NCBI RefSeq assembly: GCF_019343195.1
Contig: NZ_RPHB01000007.1
Coordinates: 1-64,000, forward strand
DNA: 64,000 nt
Direction: 5' to 3'
DNA from: Arthrospiribacter ruber
GTDB lineage: Bacteria; Bacteroidota; Bacteroidia; Cytophagales; Cyclobacteriaceae
Within the stretch, counting starts at the first letter, position 1; every line of letters begins with the position of its first letter. The position numbers were made by a program, and so were the translations under genes. Shown piece by piece: positions 52,419 through 60,381 of the stretch. The notes beneath the pieces were generated by a model that worked only from the letters and a program-made list of their open reading frames with translations, did not search any database and had not been told where the DNA came from.

Positions 52419-53660
52419 TTAAGAAGCTCTTGCAATATCTTTAGCAACAGCCTTACCATTAAAGTACATATCTTTCAAATCCCAATAAGAACCTACATTC
52501 AGTACAGTTTGTCCTGCTCCTGCTTGTGTATATGGGTCTACCAAGATTTCAACAGCTCCCCAACCTGCAACAATTGAAGTACTGAAATCACCAAATGCCA
52601 TAGCAGAAAGAACACCTGTAGAATCTCCTTTGGATAGATTAGAAGGCATTCTGTTAGTTAATACATAATCATAACCATCTAACTTATCACCATCAATAGC
52701 AAACTTATCAGAACCTGAAGCTTTAGCCAAAGTTTTCAAATCAGAATAAGTTCTGAAATTCAACAAGAACTTACATCTTTCAATATCTACTTCACTTTCA
52801 CCAACCTTTTCAATAAATTCCTGAAGTTTGGCATACCACAAAGCACCACCATTAGCACCTACTACAACAGATTGTGTTTCATTGGAAGCTAACAAGTTTT
52901 CAATGTACTTTTCATCCAAAGACTTTTGGATAGATTTTTCTATTTCTCCCCTCAAATAAGCTTCTACAGAAGCACTTGATTGAATCATTAACTGATTAGA
53001 TACATTCATTCTAGTAGCTAGTCTGTTAGGTCTTAAAGCTACCTGACCTATATCATGAGAAGTAGGAGTAACAGAAGCATTTTCAGCTTCCCAAGTAGAA
53101 GTAACAGCAGAACCTTTAGGAAGGTCTAAATTACCCTGCAACCCTATAAACCTTGTAGCCCCAACTTTATCAAGCAAAGAACCTTCAAACAAAGATTCTA
53201 TAATTCCTCCTTTTTCAGTTGCTACCATGTTCCCACCTTTAGCACCTGAATCACCTGTAACACTGAAGTTTCTGTAATTAGTTGGAATGTAAACAGCTCC
53301 TGAATTAGTAGCTACACCTGCATTCCTTAATTCTTTTTCTCCTTCTGCTTGTGCTTCAGCAAATACACCATCTACTTTACCGCTTCTAACTGCATTGATA
53401 TGGCCTATAATTGAATATTCACCACCTTTATTAGATTTGATAGCAGGAACTTCAGAAGCTTTTCTTGCTTCAAATGTTTCTACTCTTTCAGCTTGTTCAA
53501 TACTTCTTTTCAATGCTTCTACTTGCTCAAACTTACCATCGAAATCAACTTGTTCAGTATCATTCAAACTTCTATTTTCAACTTTAGCAGTATCTAGGAT
53601 TGATTGCATTTCTTCTTCAATCCCTGCTAACTTTTTTCTTAATTCAACAGATTTTTTCAT
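52419..53660 (-). CDS. Major capsid protein, HK97 fold
   Basis: The 413-residue protein has an N-terminal coiled-coil scaffold (delta) region (MKKSVELRKKLAGIEEEMQS to about residue 100), then the HK97 capsid body: GGIIESLFEGSLLDKVGATR, GSAVTSTWEAENASVTPTSH, RPNRLATRMNVSNQLMIQSS and VEILVDPYTQAGAGQTVL. The protease encoded next door probably removes the delta domain. It has its own late motif and a strong terminator, consistent with high expression. Confidence 0.9.
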   Translation of the reverse strand: MKKSVELRKKLAGIEEEMQSILDTAKVENRSLNDTEQVDFDGKFEQVEALKRSIEQAERVETFEARKASEVPAIKSNKGGEYSIIGHINAVRSGKVDGVFAEAQAEGEKELRNAGVATNSGAVYIPTNYRNFSVTGDSGAKGGNMVATEKGGIIESLFEGSLLDKVGATRFIGLQGNLDLPKGSAVTSTWEAENASVTPTSHDIGQVALRPNRLATRMNVSNQLMIQSSASVEAYLRGEIEKSIQKSLDEKYIENLLASNETQSVVVGANGGALWYAKLQEFIEKVGESEVDIERCKFLLNFRTYSDLKTLAKASGSDKFAIDGDKLDGYDYVLTNRMPSNLSKGDSTGVLSAMAFGDFSTSIVAGWGAVEILVDPYTQAGAGQTVLNVGSYWDLKDMYFNGKAVAKDIARAS

Positions 53661-53679
53661 ATAAAAATATTTATTATTC

Positions 53680-53708
53680 TTTTTATCATTAATTAAAAAA
53701 GTATCAAT
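53680..53708 (-). promoter_or_regulatory. Late-type motif, unit 4 (major capsid)
   Basis: TTGAT-N7-TAATTA (53690-53695) then ATGA and TAAAAAG precede ATG 53660 by 29 bp. Confidence 0.6.
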
Positions 53709-53712
53709 AAAA

Positions 53713-54297
53713 TTATTTCACTTTTAACAACTTCATTCTATACTCATTTAGATTATTAATTTCTTCTTGTTTCTCCCCTTCCTGTAACCCTTCTACAATA
53801 CTTCTAATGGAAGAATCAGTATCCAAGTATGCAGGGTTAGTAACTGGACTTACATCATATATACCTTTGAATTTGGTAATACTTCTGTAATACTTACCAT
53901 CCCTTTTTTCAAACTTATCCCCACCTTCAGCAATCTTAAAAGCAAATGAAGAATGTTGAATATTCTTTTTCTGTATATTCTTGTACAAGTCTGCTACATA
54001 AGAAATACTTTCATCAACTTCAAACCTGTATTTTAGTCCTACTTCATCTGCAATAAGTTCCAAGGTATCTACATTGACATTCTTTCTTGCCAATATATAT
54101 TCTTGCTTGTGATTGAATAAAGCTACTACATCAGATAAATCTGCACCATCTAAACTACCTCTTTCAATGGTTTCATAGAATCCACCTAAATCTCTGGATA
54201 GTGTATTATACTTAAAAGCATATCCTTCTATATACTTTTTATCTTCTTCCTGAACAGCTCTAAATTCAGTATTATCAATAAGTCTTATTTCCTTCAT
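53713..54297 (-). CDS. Prohead serine protease
   Basis: The 194-residue S78-family protease has IEGYAFKYNTLSRDLGGFYE and FNHKQEYILARKN with the candidate catalytic His. KKNIQHSSFAFKIAEGG holds the candidate Ser. It matures the capsid by removing scaffold parts. It starts 1 bp after the portal stop (54299 to 54297), so both are translated from the portal unit. Confidence 0.85.
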   Translation of the reverse strand: MKEIRLIDNTEFRAVQEEDKKYIEGYAFKYNTLSRDLGGFYETIERGSLDGADLSDVVALFNHKQEYILARKNVNVDTLELIADEVGLKYRFEVDESISYVADLYKNIQKKNIQHSSFAFKIAEGGDKFEKRDGKYYRSITKFKGIYDVSPVTNPAYLDTDSSIRSIVEGLQEGEKQEEINNLNEYRMKLLKVK

Positions 54298-54298
54298 T

Positions 54299-55516
54299 TT
54301 ATTCTTCTTCTAATTCTTTTTCATTCATTTCAGCTTTACTATATGTTTCTCTAGCTTTACTATCCCAAAATCTATTTATAATATTCTTTGGAATAAGATT
54401 AGCTTGTATATAAGTATCACCATTAATTTCTTCTTTCATATCTTCCAACTCTCTAATTTCTTCTGGACTGATAGCACCCAAATAGAATAAAGCTTTATAA
54501 AATTCAGCTCTACTTTTAGAATCACCTCTTAAAATGGCATTCACACTAATCTTTATGTAATTGTCTTCCAGTATCTCCTGTTTGGTAAGAAGTTTTGTTT
54601 CAAACTCTTTTTCTATTTTGGTAACAATTGGAAGAAGGGTAGTCTGATAAAAAGTAATATTATCTGATTCAATTCCTGTAGCAGTGTTTCTTTCTGCTGT
54701 CAACATGAAAACAGGAATATTCAACATGTTAGCAATTTCTTCCCTTTCAAAAGTCCTGCTCTCTAAAAACTTTGTTTGTGTTGGGTCTAATGAAATCTGA
54801 TTTAGCTTCATTCCATCCTCCAAGAACAGAATTCTTTTACCGCTTCTGTTTGCAAAGTTTGTAGCTAATTCTTCCCTTAACCTTTTTCTTTGAGTATCAT
54901 TTAAAGCTTTATCATAGGTAATAGTACCTCTAACAGAAGAAGCTTCACCTGTATATACCTGATTAGTATAGTTAGTACTGTTGATATTTATTTCCAAGTT
55001 CTTTTTGAAGTTGGTAATAATATCTTCTCCTAAAAATCCTGAACCTACATTCTTAAAATGTATCAGCTCATCATTTCTAAAAACTTTATCTTTATCACCA
55101 TCAAATTTAAAGTAAAGGACTGAATCAAAAAGAACTGCTTCCACTGTTGAATAATTGATAATATCCAAACTGATAATATTACCTCCTTCATCCCTTTTAA
55201 TAAAAGCAAAACTATTGCCCTTAGTTAACATTATCAGAATCATAGTATTTATGAATTCATAAATATTCTGGAAACTGTTAGGTTTATGCTTTAGAAGGTA
55301 ATATAATTCATGTTCCTTATCTACTGATTTATCTTTATACAGTCTTACAGGTAAAGAAGCAACCGTATTAGCTATTATATTAACACCTTTCCAAAAGGAA
55401 GCAATACCCAAAGCATTCTTTACAGTAGCAGAACCTTCTTCAAATGAATGTTCAATTGAAATCAATTCAGGTACATGAAGTTCTTTACCTATTCCAAAAA
55501 GCCTTTTTATATTCAT
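54299..55516 (-). CDS. Portal protein
   Basis: The 405-residue protein has HK97-portal signatures: ALGIASFWKGVNIIANTVAS, LYYLLKHKPNSFQNIYEFIN, and the clip/stem part REEIANMLNIPVFMLTAERN. It forms the dodecameric DNA channel of the procapsid. A late motif stands directly before its start, and the protease follows at once. Confidence 0.9.
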   Translation of the reverse strand: MNIKRLFGIGKELHVPELISIEHSFEEGSATVKNALGIASFWKGVNIIANTVASLPVRLYKDKSVDKEHELYYLLKHKPNSFQNIYEFINTMILIMLTKGNSFAFIKRDEGGNIISLDIINYSTVEAVLFDSVLYFKFDGDKDKVFRNDELIHFKNVGSGFLGEDIITNFKKNLEININSTNYTNQVYTGEASSVRGTITYDKALNDTQRKRLREELATNFANRSGKRILFLEDGMKLNQISLDPTQTKFLESRTFEREEIANMLNIPVFMLTAERNTATGIESDNITFYQTTLLPIVTKIEKEFETKLLTKQEILEDNYIKISVNAILRGDSKSRAEFYKALFYLGAISPEEIRELEDMKEEINGDTYIQANLIPKNIINRFWDSKARETYSKAEMNEKELEEE

Positions 55517-55545
55517 ATTTTCTAATAATTAAAAAGTAATCAATC
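55517..55545 (-). promoter_or_regulatory. Late-type motif, unit 3 (portal-protease)
   Basis: TTGAT-N7-TAATTA (55526-55531) then TTAG and AAAAT precede ATG 55516. TTGAT contains the stop codon of the holin-like gene. Confidence 0.6.
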
Positions 55546-56052
55546 CAAGTATTCTGTAATTTTCCTTTTCAATCTTTCATAAATCTTACCTCCTACAATT
55601 CCTACATCATGTAAATTTTCTGTTATGGAAATAATCTGTTGACCTAAAAAGACTGAATAAAAAATTGAAAATAACGGTAAAAATATAGCTGAATAAACAC
55701 CTGCTAGTTTTAAAATACCCAACAGAATAACAGTACTAAGCATAGTAATTAAAAACCTAGGAAATTTTTTACTTACTAATTTCTTTTCAATATACTTTTT
55801 AGGTATTGGTAAATTATGTTTTGTATTGAAGCTTATTTTATAACTGAAATAAAGGCTTCTACCAACACCTGTAAGAAAGTCAAGTATATAAAGTACAATA
55901 AGAAAGTAAATACCTCCTACACTCACAAAAACCCACTCAAAAACAAAATTAATAGCAAGGATAACAGGAATAAAATACTTATGAAGTACTGTAGTTTCTA
56001 CAAACCTGAACCAAGTTTTAATAAACTGTAAAAATGAATCAAACCCCCACAT
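55540..56052 (-). CDS. Holin-like membrane protein
   Basis: The 170-residue protein (MWGFDSFLQFIKTWFRFVET) has four hydrophobic segments (for example YFLIVLYILDFLTGVGRSLYF and ITMLSTVILLGILKLAG) and the DxLTG motif typical of the phage_holin_4 family. It probably forms the inner-membrane pore for lysis. It lies in a separate unit between portal and terminase. No endolysin is seen next to it. Confidence 0.65.
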   Translation of the reverse strand: MWGFDSFLQFIKTWFRFVETTVLHKYFIPVILAINFVFEWVFVSVGGIYFLIVLYILDFLTGVGRSLYFSYKISFNTKHNLPIPKKYIEKKLVSKKFPRFLITMLSTVILLGILKLAGVYSAIFLPLFSIFYSVFLGQQIISITENLHDVGIVGGKIYERLKRKITEYLD

Positions 56053-56085
56053 CTAAAAAAATAATTTAAAAATTTCCACCATCAT
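56053..56085 (-). CDS. Leader peptide abutting the holin start
   Basis: A 10-codon frame (MMVEIFKLFF, then TAG) starts 4 bp after the A-rich end of the late motif, and its TAG stop directly touches the holin ATG (TAGATG). This tight junction suggests that translation of the leader controls the holin. The peptide may simply be chance; only the placement is notable. Confidence 0.4.
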   Translation of the reverse strand: MMVEIFKLFF

Positions 56086-56089
56086 AATC

Positions 56090-56117
56090 TTTTATCTGTA
56101 ATTAAAAAATCATCAAA
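56090..56117 (-). promoter_or_regulatory. Late-type motif, unit 2 (holin-like gene)
   Basis: TTGAT-N7-TAATTA (56099-56104) then CAGA and TAAAAGATT precede the leader ATG at 56085. Confidence 0.6.
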
Positions 56118-56159
56118 TTTAAAAAGTAATAACAAGAATATTATTCAGTTATTTCTGTT

Positions 56160-56250
56160 AAAAAAAATGACTATCAAAAAGTTGGGATTTTTGGTGATTC
56201 TATTAAGGTTTATAATAGAAACCACGTAAATCCCATAAAAATGACAGTCA
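56160..56250 (-). terminator. Long hairpin terminator after the terminase genes
   Basis: On the minus strand TGACTGTCA, GGGATTT and TTCTATTA pair with TAATAGAA, AAATCCC and TGATAGTCA, and a T-run follows. The extended hairpin lies about 130 bp after the terminase stop. The gap 56118-56379 also contains a CGTGG/CCACG pair but no gene. Confidence 0.65.
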
Positions 56251-56379
56251 TATTAAAATTGAATATTTGATAAAAACGTGGGAAGAATAACACCACATTA
56301 CATTTTCTATCCACGTATTAAACACCAATTAAAATATATAAAAAGAATTGGGGTTTTAGATTAATTATGACAGTAAAAT

Positions 56380-58002
56380 TTATACAAAAAAGAATCCGTT
56401 ATCTGTATATGGTGAATCTTCTTCTTTATTTTCCAGTTCTTCCTGAACATCTAAGTAATATTGATAAGTAGCCATAATTAAAGCCTGAACTGCATCAATT
56501 TTTTCCTTACTTCTTTCTTTACTTGTTTTTACATTCCCTGCATCATCTTTAACAAGTCTTACATTTGATAAACACCATTTAAGTACAGGATTATTATTAT
56601 GTGTTAAATCACCTTCTATTACTAAACTCTCTACTTTCTTGATTGCAGGAGACATAGATTTATAACCCTGTCCAAATGGGGTAAATTTTAAACCCAATTC
56701 ACTTTCAATTTTAAAAACCAATTGGTCTGCACCCCATCTATCATAAGCAATATTCCTGATAATAAACTTACCTTTCAGCTCCTCTATTTTGTTATAAATA
56801 AAGTCATCATCTCTACTTCTTTTATCAGTCAGGTACAAGTGATTATTTTTATTCATACTCCAACCAATAAAAGCTTTACCTGCACTGATATTATCTTTTC
56901 TTTCAGCACTTTCTTTAGGAATAAAAGTATAAGTAAGAGTTCTTAACTTTCCATTAGGTAAAGGAAATACAAGTACAAAAGCATTCAAATCCCTATTATT
57001 GGCTAAATCAAGTCCTGCCCAACATTCCATACCTAACAGGTCTTCTTCATCATAATCAACTTTATTACCCATCCAATCAGAATTCTGTATCCAACTTTCT
57101 GAATTATCAACCCAAATATTTAAATGTAATTGCTTAAAGGTATTCAGGTAAGAAGGCATTGATTTAGCTTTATGTACCTGCTCTGTTATATAATCTTCTT
57201 TGATTGATTTACCGTAACTTGGATTAGCTTTTTTGATATTGTCAATACTGAAAAGCTTATCAAAATCTTCATAATCTTCAGCCTCATAGATTACAGGAAG
57301 AAATGTTTCATCTTCTATTACACCTTCTATAATCTTTTTACCATAATCATACAGTTCAAAACATGGTGAAGTCCTGTCATTACCTGCTGTAGTGATTGTA
57401 ATTAACAATGGCTGTTCCCTTGCTCCCATTGATGTTTTAAATACATCATACAGTTCAGAATTCTTATGTACATGGTATTCATCCACTAAAGCAAATGATA
57501 GGTTAGCACCGTGTAAACCTCCTGCTTCACTACTTACCACTTTGAAAAAACTATTGCTTTTTTTATACTCAATACTGTTTCTGAATATTTCCAAATACTT
57601 TGACAGGTTTGGATTTTGCCTAATCATAGCAGACATAATATCAAAGCTAATCCTAGCCTGTTCTCTGTTACTTGCACCAAAATATCCTTCACCTCCTTTT
57701 TCACCATCTCCAAGAATCATATACAAGCTTATAGCACTTGACAGGGTTGTTTTACTGTTCTTTCTTGGTAGCATTAAAAAAGCTTCCCTGTACTTCCTAA
57801 GTTTATTATCCTTTCTTTTCCACCCAAAAAGATTACTTATAAATTCTTTTTCCCAATCCTGAAGTATATATGGTTTACCAGCTAATTTACCTTTTACATG
57901 AGTACAGAAAGATTCAATAAATCTAACAGCCCTATCTGCTGTATATTCATCAAAGTAATATTTGGTTTTATCTATCTTATTAAAATCAATAGTATGTTTC
58001 AT
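56380..58002 (-). CDS. Terminase large subunit
   Basis: The 540-residue protein has a packaging ATPase with Walker A-like LMLPRKNSKTTLSSAI, Walker B LSFALVDEYH and a coupling region TITTAGNDRTSPC. The nuclease domain has AGLDLANNRDLNAFVL with the first metal Asp. The C-terminal half is complete. It packages DNA into the procapsid with the small subunit encoded 4 bp upstream. The family is the HK97/P27-associated terminase group. Confidence 0.92.
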   Translation of the reverse strand: MKHTIDFNKIDKTKYYFDEYTADRAVRFIESFCTHVKGKLAGKPYILQDWEKEFISNLFGWKRKDNKLRKYREAFLMLPRKNSKTTLSSAISLYMILGDGEKGGEGYFGASNREQARISFDIMSAMIRQNPNLSKYLEIFRNSIEYKKSNSFFKVVSSEAGGLHGANLSFALVDEYHVHKNSELYDVFKTSMGAREQPLLITITTAGNDRTSPCFELYDYGKKIIEGVIEDETFLPVIYEAEDYEDFDKLFSIDNIKKANPSYGKSIKEDYITEQVHKAKSMPSYLNTFKQLHLNIWVDNSESWIQNSDWMGNKVDYDEEDLLGMECWAGLDLANNRDLNAFVLVFPLPNGKLRTLTYTFIPKESAERKDNISAGKAFIGWSMNKNNHLYLTDKRSRDDDFIYNKIEELKGKFIIRNIAYDRWGADQLVFKIESELGLKFTPFGQGYKSMSPAIKKVESLVIEGDLTHNNNPVLKWCLSNVRLVKDDAGNVKTSKERSKEKIDAVQALIMATYQYYLDVQEELENKEEDSPYTDNGFFFV

Positions 58003-58006
58003 TATT

Positions 58007-58489
58007 TTAGTTTAAAAAATCTTCAATCTTCACTTCATCCTGTTTAGGTTCTTCATCTTTTATTACACTTACTTTAGCTCTTTCAGAAGGAGACAAACCA
58101 AACTTTGCCATTAAAGAGGAGTAGTTTTTAAAAGCATTATTGGCAATATTAACCCAAGGACTTACCATAGAATAGGTACTGCCATTTTTATTGGTTCCTA
58201 CTGTCATATACCCTTCAGATTTGATTTTATATTGTGCTTCTATGTATTTTCCATATTCAGAAGAAAGTACTTCCAAAGTATCCAAATCCATATCTGTTAA
58301 TACTTTGTAATCAGTCAACATTTCAAAATACTTGCTATAAAAGGCTTTAGCATACTTATTTAGGTGTGCTGGAATTTTTAATGAGGATTTATTAACCTTA
58401 TTAGGCTCAGGTTTATCTGTATTTACTCTATGCTTCCTTAGTGTACCTCTATTAGCTTTTATTTCATCAGGTAATGTATTCCTTCCCAT
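58007..58489 (-). CDS. Terminase small subunit, P27 family
   Basis: The 160-residue protein starts GRNTLPDEIKANRGTLRKHR and continues SSLKIPAHLNKYAKAFYSKY and DMDLDTLEVLSSEYGKYIEA, matching P27-type small terminases that recognise the packaging start site. It ends 4 bp before the large subunit gene. The late motif stands directly before it. Confidence 0.85.
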   Translation of the reverse strand: MGRNTLPDEIKANRGTLRKHRVNTDKPEPNKVNKSSLKIPAHLNKYAKAFYSKYFEMLTDYKVLTDMDLDTLEVLSSEYGKYIEAQYKIKSEGYMTVGTNKNGSTYSMVSPWVNIANNAFKNYSSLMAKFGLSPSERAKVSVIKDEEPKQDEVKIEDFLN

Positions 58490-58491
58490 AG

Positions 58492-58520
58492 TTTTTATTA
58501 ATAATTAAAAAGTTACCAAA
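58492..58520 (-). promoter_or_regulatory. Late-type motif, unit 1 (terminase)
   Basis: TTGGT-N7-TAATTA (58502-58507) then TTAA and TAAAAACT precede ATG 58489. Confidence 0.55.
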
Positions 58521-58752
58521 ACCCACCACCTAGAAATTTTGGTTGTGTATAAGATTGACTCACCAAAGACGGTTAATCTTTTCTACCTCTAAATTTTTCA
58601 GACACCCCTATGGGTTGATTATCAATGGGTTATGATAAAAAATAATTTTAATCCCTTGCTATAACCTCTATTAACTACACCTCGCATGCTATAAAATCTT
58701 TCAGCTTCACCAATTGAATTAAACTCTTTAAATATATTACCTACTGCTACAT

Positions 58753-58783
58753 AAAAAAATCCTACCACCTTTCAGCAGTAGGA
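58753..58783 (-). terminator. Terminator after the sigma-like gene
   Basis: GTAGGA and TCCTAC (58760-58783 region) pair, followed by a T-run on the minus strand. Region 58521-58809 otherwise holds no gene. Confidence 0.75.
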
Positions 58784-58809
58784 CTTTAAATCACTAAACC
58801 ATTTTATCT

Positions 58810-59295
58810 CTATGCAATCCTTTCTTTAATCTCTTTCAATGCCTGATAATTATATTCAATAGCTGTTTTGTACCCAATCTTTAATCTATCAGCAATATAC
58901 CTGTAATCATAACCTTTAAGTACCAAATAAAACACCCTCCATTTAGTTAGCTTCTTATTCTTGGAATAATAGTTCTCAAATACGTACCTTCTTATTTTGG
59001 AAGTAAGTTCCTTATAATCTTCTCTTTCATCAGTATAGGTAACTGTTACATTATATTGTGGAATATCTGTAGCTGTTAAAGTAAAAGTATCTTTATTGAA
59101 CTGATTGTATAGAGTAGTTGAATAATTCCAGATAATTCCTTTAATGTAGTTCTTCAAACCTTCATCTAATTCATTATCTCCCATACCTTTTTCCAAAATA
59201 ATATAAACTACTTCCTGTGCTACATCTTCTTTATCCTGTCTGTTTTTAAGTTTCTCAGATTCTTTGTAGATATAATTGATAATTTGATTATTCAT
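58810..59295 (-). CDS. Sigma-70/ECF-like phage transcription factor
   Basis: The 161-residue protein (ATG 59295, MNNQIINYIYKESEKLKNRQ) has a region-2-like segment (DKEDVAQEVVYIILEKG) near residues 20-36. Near the C-terminus is a region-4-like helix-turn-helix (KWRVFYLVLKGYDYRYIADR and KIGYKTAIEYNYQALKEI). This is the layout of small sigma or sigma-like late regulators. A strong SD (GGAGG) stands before the start, rare in this phylum, and argues against the longer start at 59328. It lies directly before the terminase block and could drive late genes through the repeated TTGnT/TAATTA motif; this link is inferred. Confidence 0.65.
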   Translation of the reverse strand: MNNQIINYIYKESEKLKNRQDKEDVAQEVVYIILEKGMGDNELDEGLKNYIKGIIWNYSTTLYNQFNKDTFTLTATDIPQYNVTVTYTDEREDYKELTSKIRRYVFENYYSKNKKLTKWRVFYLVLKGYDYRYIADRLKIGYKTAIEYNYQALKEIKERIA

Positions 59296-59755
59296 TTTCA
59301 CCTCCTTCCAATGCAGGTTGAACATCAATTATACTTTCTTTATAGGTTCTGTTATTAGCTTGCCATTCAATAATTTCCTCTACTGTTACCAAAACCCCAT
59401 AGCTTCTACCACCATCACCACCACCAATAGCAATACTTGAAAGCTTACCATTCCCTTGTGTATTAACCTTGTGTTTAATCAGTTTCTTTAAATCTGAAGT
59501 CTTAATTATGATGAATATATTATTCTTCATCAAAGCATAAAATTCAGCTTGTGTAACACCTAAACCTGAAAATACATATTTAGGACTTCCATCAGGGTTA
59601 TTACCCTTTCTTTTGAATACTTCTATGAAGAATCTGTTGTTTTTGTACTTGTCAAACTTTACTTCTAAGTGATTACCTTCCAGTAATTGTCCCAATAAGT
59701 TTTCAGCTTGCTTTCCTATTTCTAAATCATATTTAAAATTGTTGTTTGTTTTCAT
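59288..59755 (-). CDS. PD-(D/E)XK-like nuclease
   Basis: The 155-residue protein shows a restriction-endonuclease-like core in its first 60 residues: FKYDLEIGKQAENLLGQLLE with Asp/Glu and NHLEVKFDKYKNNRFFIEVF with the E-x-K motif and a following Glu. Such small nucleases of phages act as Holliday-junction-type or recombination enzymes. The second half is Gly-rich (IAIGGGDGGRSYG) and unusual. It overlaps the sigma-like gene start by 8 bp. An AGCACACA motif lies 37 bp upstream. Confidence 0.55.
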   Translation of the reverse strand: MKTNNNFKYDLEIGKQAENLLGQLLEGNHLEVKFDKYKNNRFFIEVFKRKGNNPDGSPKYVFSGLGVTQAEFYALMKNNIFIIIKTSDLKKLIKHKVNTQGNGKLSSIAIGGGDGGRSYGVLVTVEEIIEWQANNRTYKESIIDVQPALEGGENE

Positions 59756-59791
59756 GTTTAAAAGTTTTAAAAAATTAATTATTTATTTACT

Positions 59792-59810
59792 CGTAAATGT
59801 GTGCTTATTT
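59792..59810 (-). promoter_or_regulatory. AGCACACA early motif upstream of the nuclease
   Basis: AAATAAGCACACATTTACG on the minus strand; the 13-mer AGCACACATTTAC equals the copy at 37851. Confidence 0.45.
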
Positions 59811-60006
59811 AAATCTTCTCTAATGTATCCCAAGGGTGATATATAAGAGGTGTAAATAAAGGTTTGAAATTGCTATCTACATGACAAAAAATATATTGCA
59901 TATCTTCTCCACGTTTGTTAAAATCAAGTAAGTAACCAAATGAATGGACACCTTTGTAATCAGTAATTCTGATTATATCCCCTTTACAAAAATCTGAATC
60001 TACCAT
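59809..60006 (-). CDS. Hypothetical early protein
   Basis: I start at ATG 60006 (MVDSDFCKGDIIRITDYKGV). A longer frame to 60135 overlaps the membrane protein gene and has a Cys/Tyr-rich implausible extension. The 65-residue protein is SH3-like in pattern (short strands, GYLLDFNKRGEDMQYIF). The ATG overlaps the preceding stop by 7 bp. Function unknown. Confidence 0.5.
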   Translation of the reverse strand: MVDSDFCKGDIIRITDYKGVHSFGYLLDFNKRGEDMQYIFCHVDSNFKPLFTPLIYHPWDTLEKI

Positions 60007-60248
60007 TCCCTTATTGTTTTGAAGTTTTTGAATAGTTTGAAAGAGTTGTTGGTAATATTCATTATATATATTCCAATGAATACATAAAGAAGGATAGCAG
60101 GTATAAATGTTATATTCTGAAGCAGAAGTAAACATAATGCTATTGAAGTGAAGTTTGAAATAACCTTTTCCTTAAGGCATGTAGTATCAAGTTTTAATAA
60201 CTCATACTCTAATCTGTCAATTGTACTTTTTGCTTGTAAATTTTTCAT
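60000..60248 (-). CDS. Small membrane protein, early operon
   Basis: The 82-residue protein (MKNLQAKSTIDRLEYELLKL) has two transmembrane segments (ISNFTSIALCLLLLQNITFI and AILLYVFIGIYIMNI). The AGCACACA motif covers its start codon. Such first early genes often encode host-takeover or superinfection-exclusion proteins; no family is recognised. Confidence 0.5.
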   Translation of the reverse strand: MKNLQAKSTIDRLEYELLKLDTTCLKEKVISNFTSIALCLLLLQNITFIPAILLYVFIGIYIMNITNNSFKLFKNFKTIREW

Positions 60249-60261
60249 GTGTGCTTTTGTT
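60244..60261 (-). promoter_or_regulatory. AGCACACA early motif at the early operon start
   Basis: AAAAGCACACATG on the minus strand includes the ATG of the small membrane protein gene. Confidence 0.4.
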
Positions 60262-60363
60262 TTAATGTTAATCTCTTATAATAATATAATTAATATATCC
60301 AAAAATAAATAGCATAAATAAGAAAAAAAAATAAACTAATATAAAACAACTAAAAACACCTAC

Positions 60364-60381
60364 TATATATAGCACTTATTT
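60364..60381 (+). repeat. Duplicated AT-rich element, right copy
   Basis: TATATATAGCACTTATTT, identical to 37669-37686. Region 60262-60848 is AT-rich and holds this element and the right arm site, with no supported gene. Confidence 0.45.

Noticed and set aside
60007-60135. Upstream extension of the small early gene at 59809
   Set aside because: It is in another frame of the small membrane protein gene and gives a Cys/Tyr-rich, unlikely N-terminus; ATG 60006 overlaps the preceding stop in the usual way.
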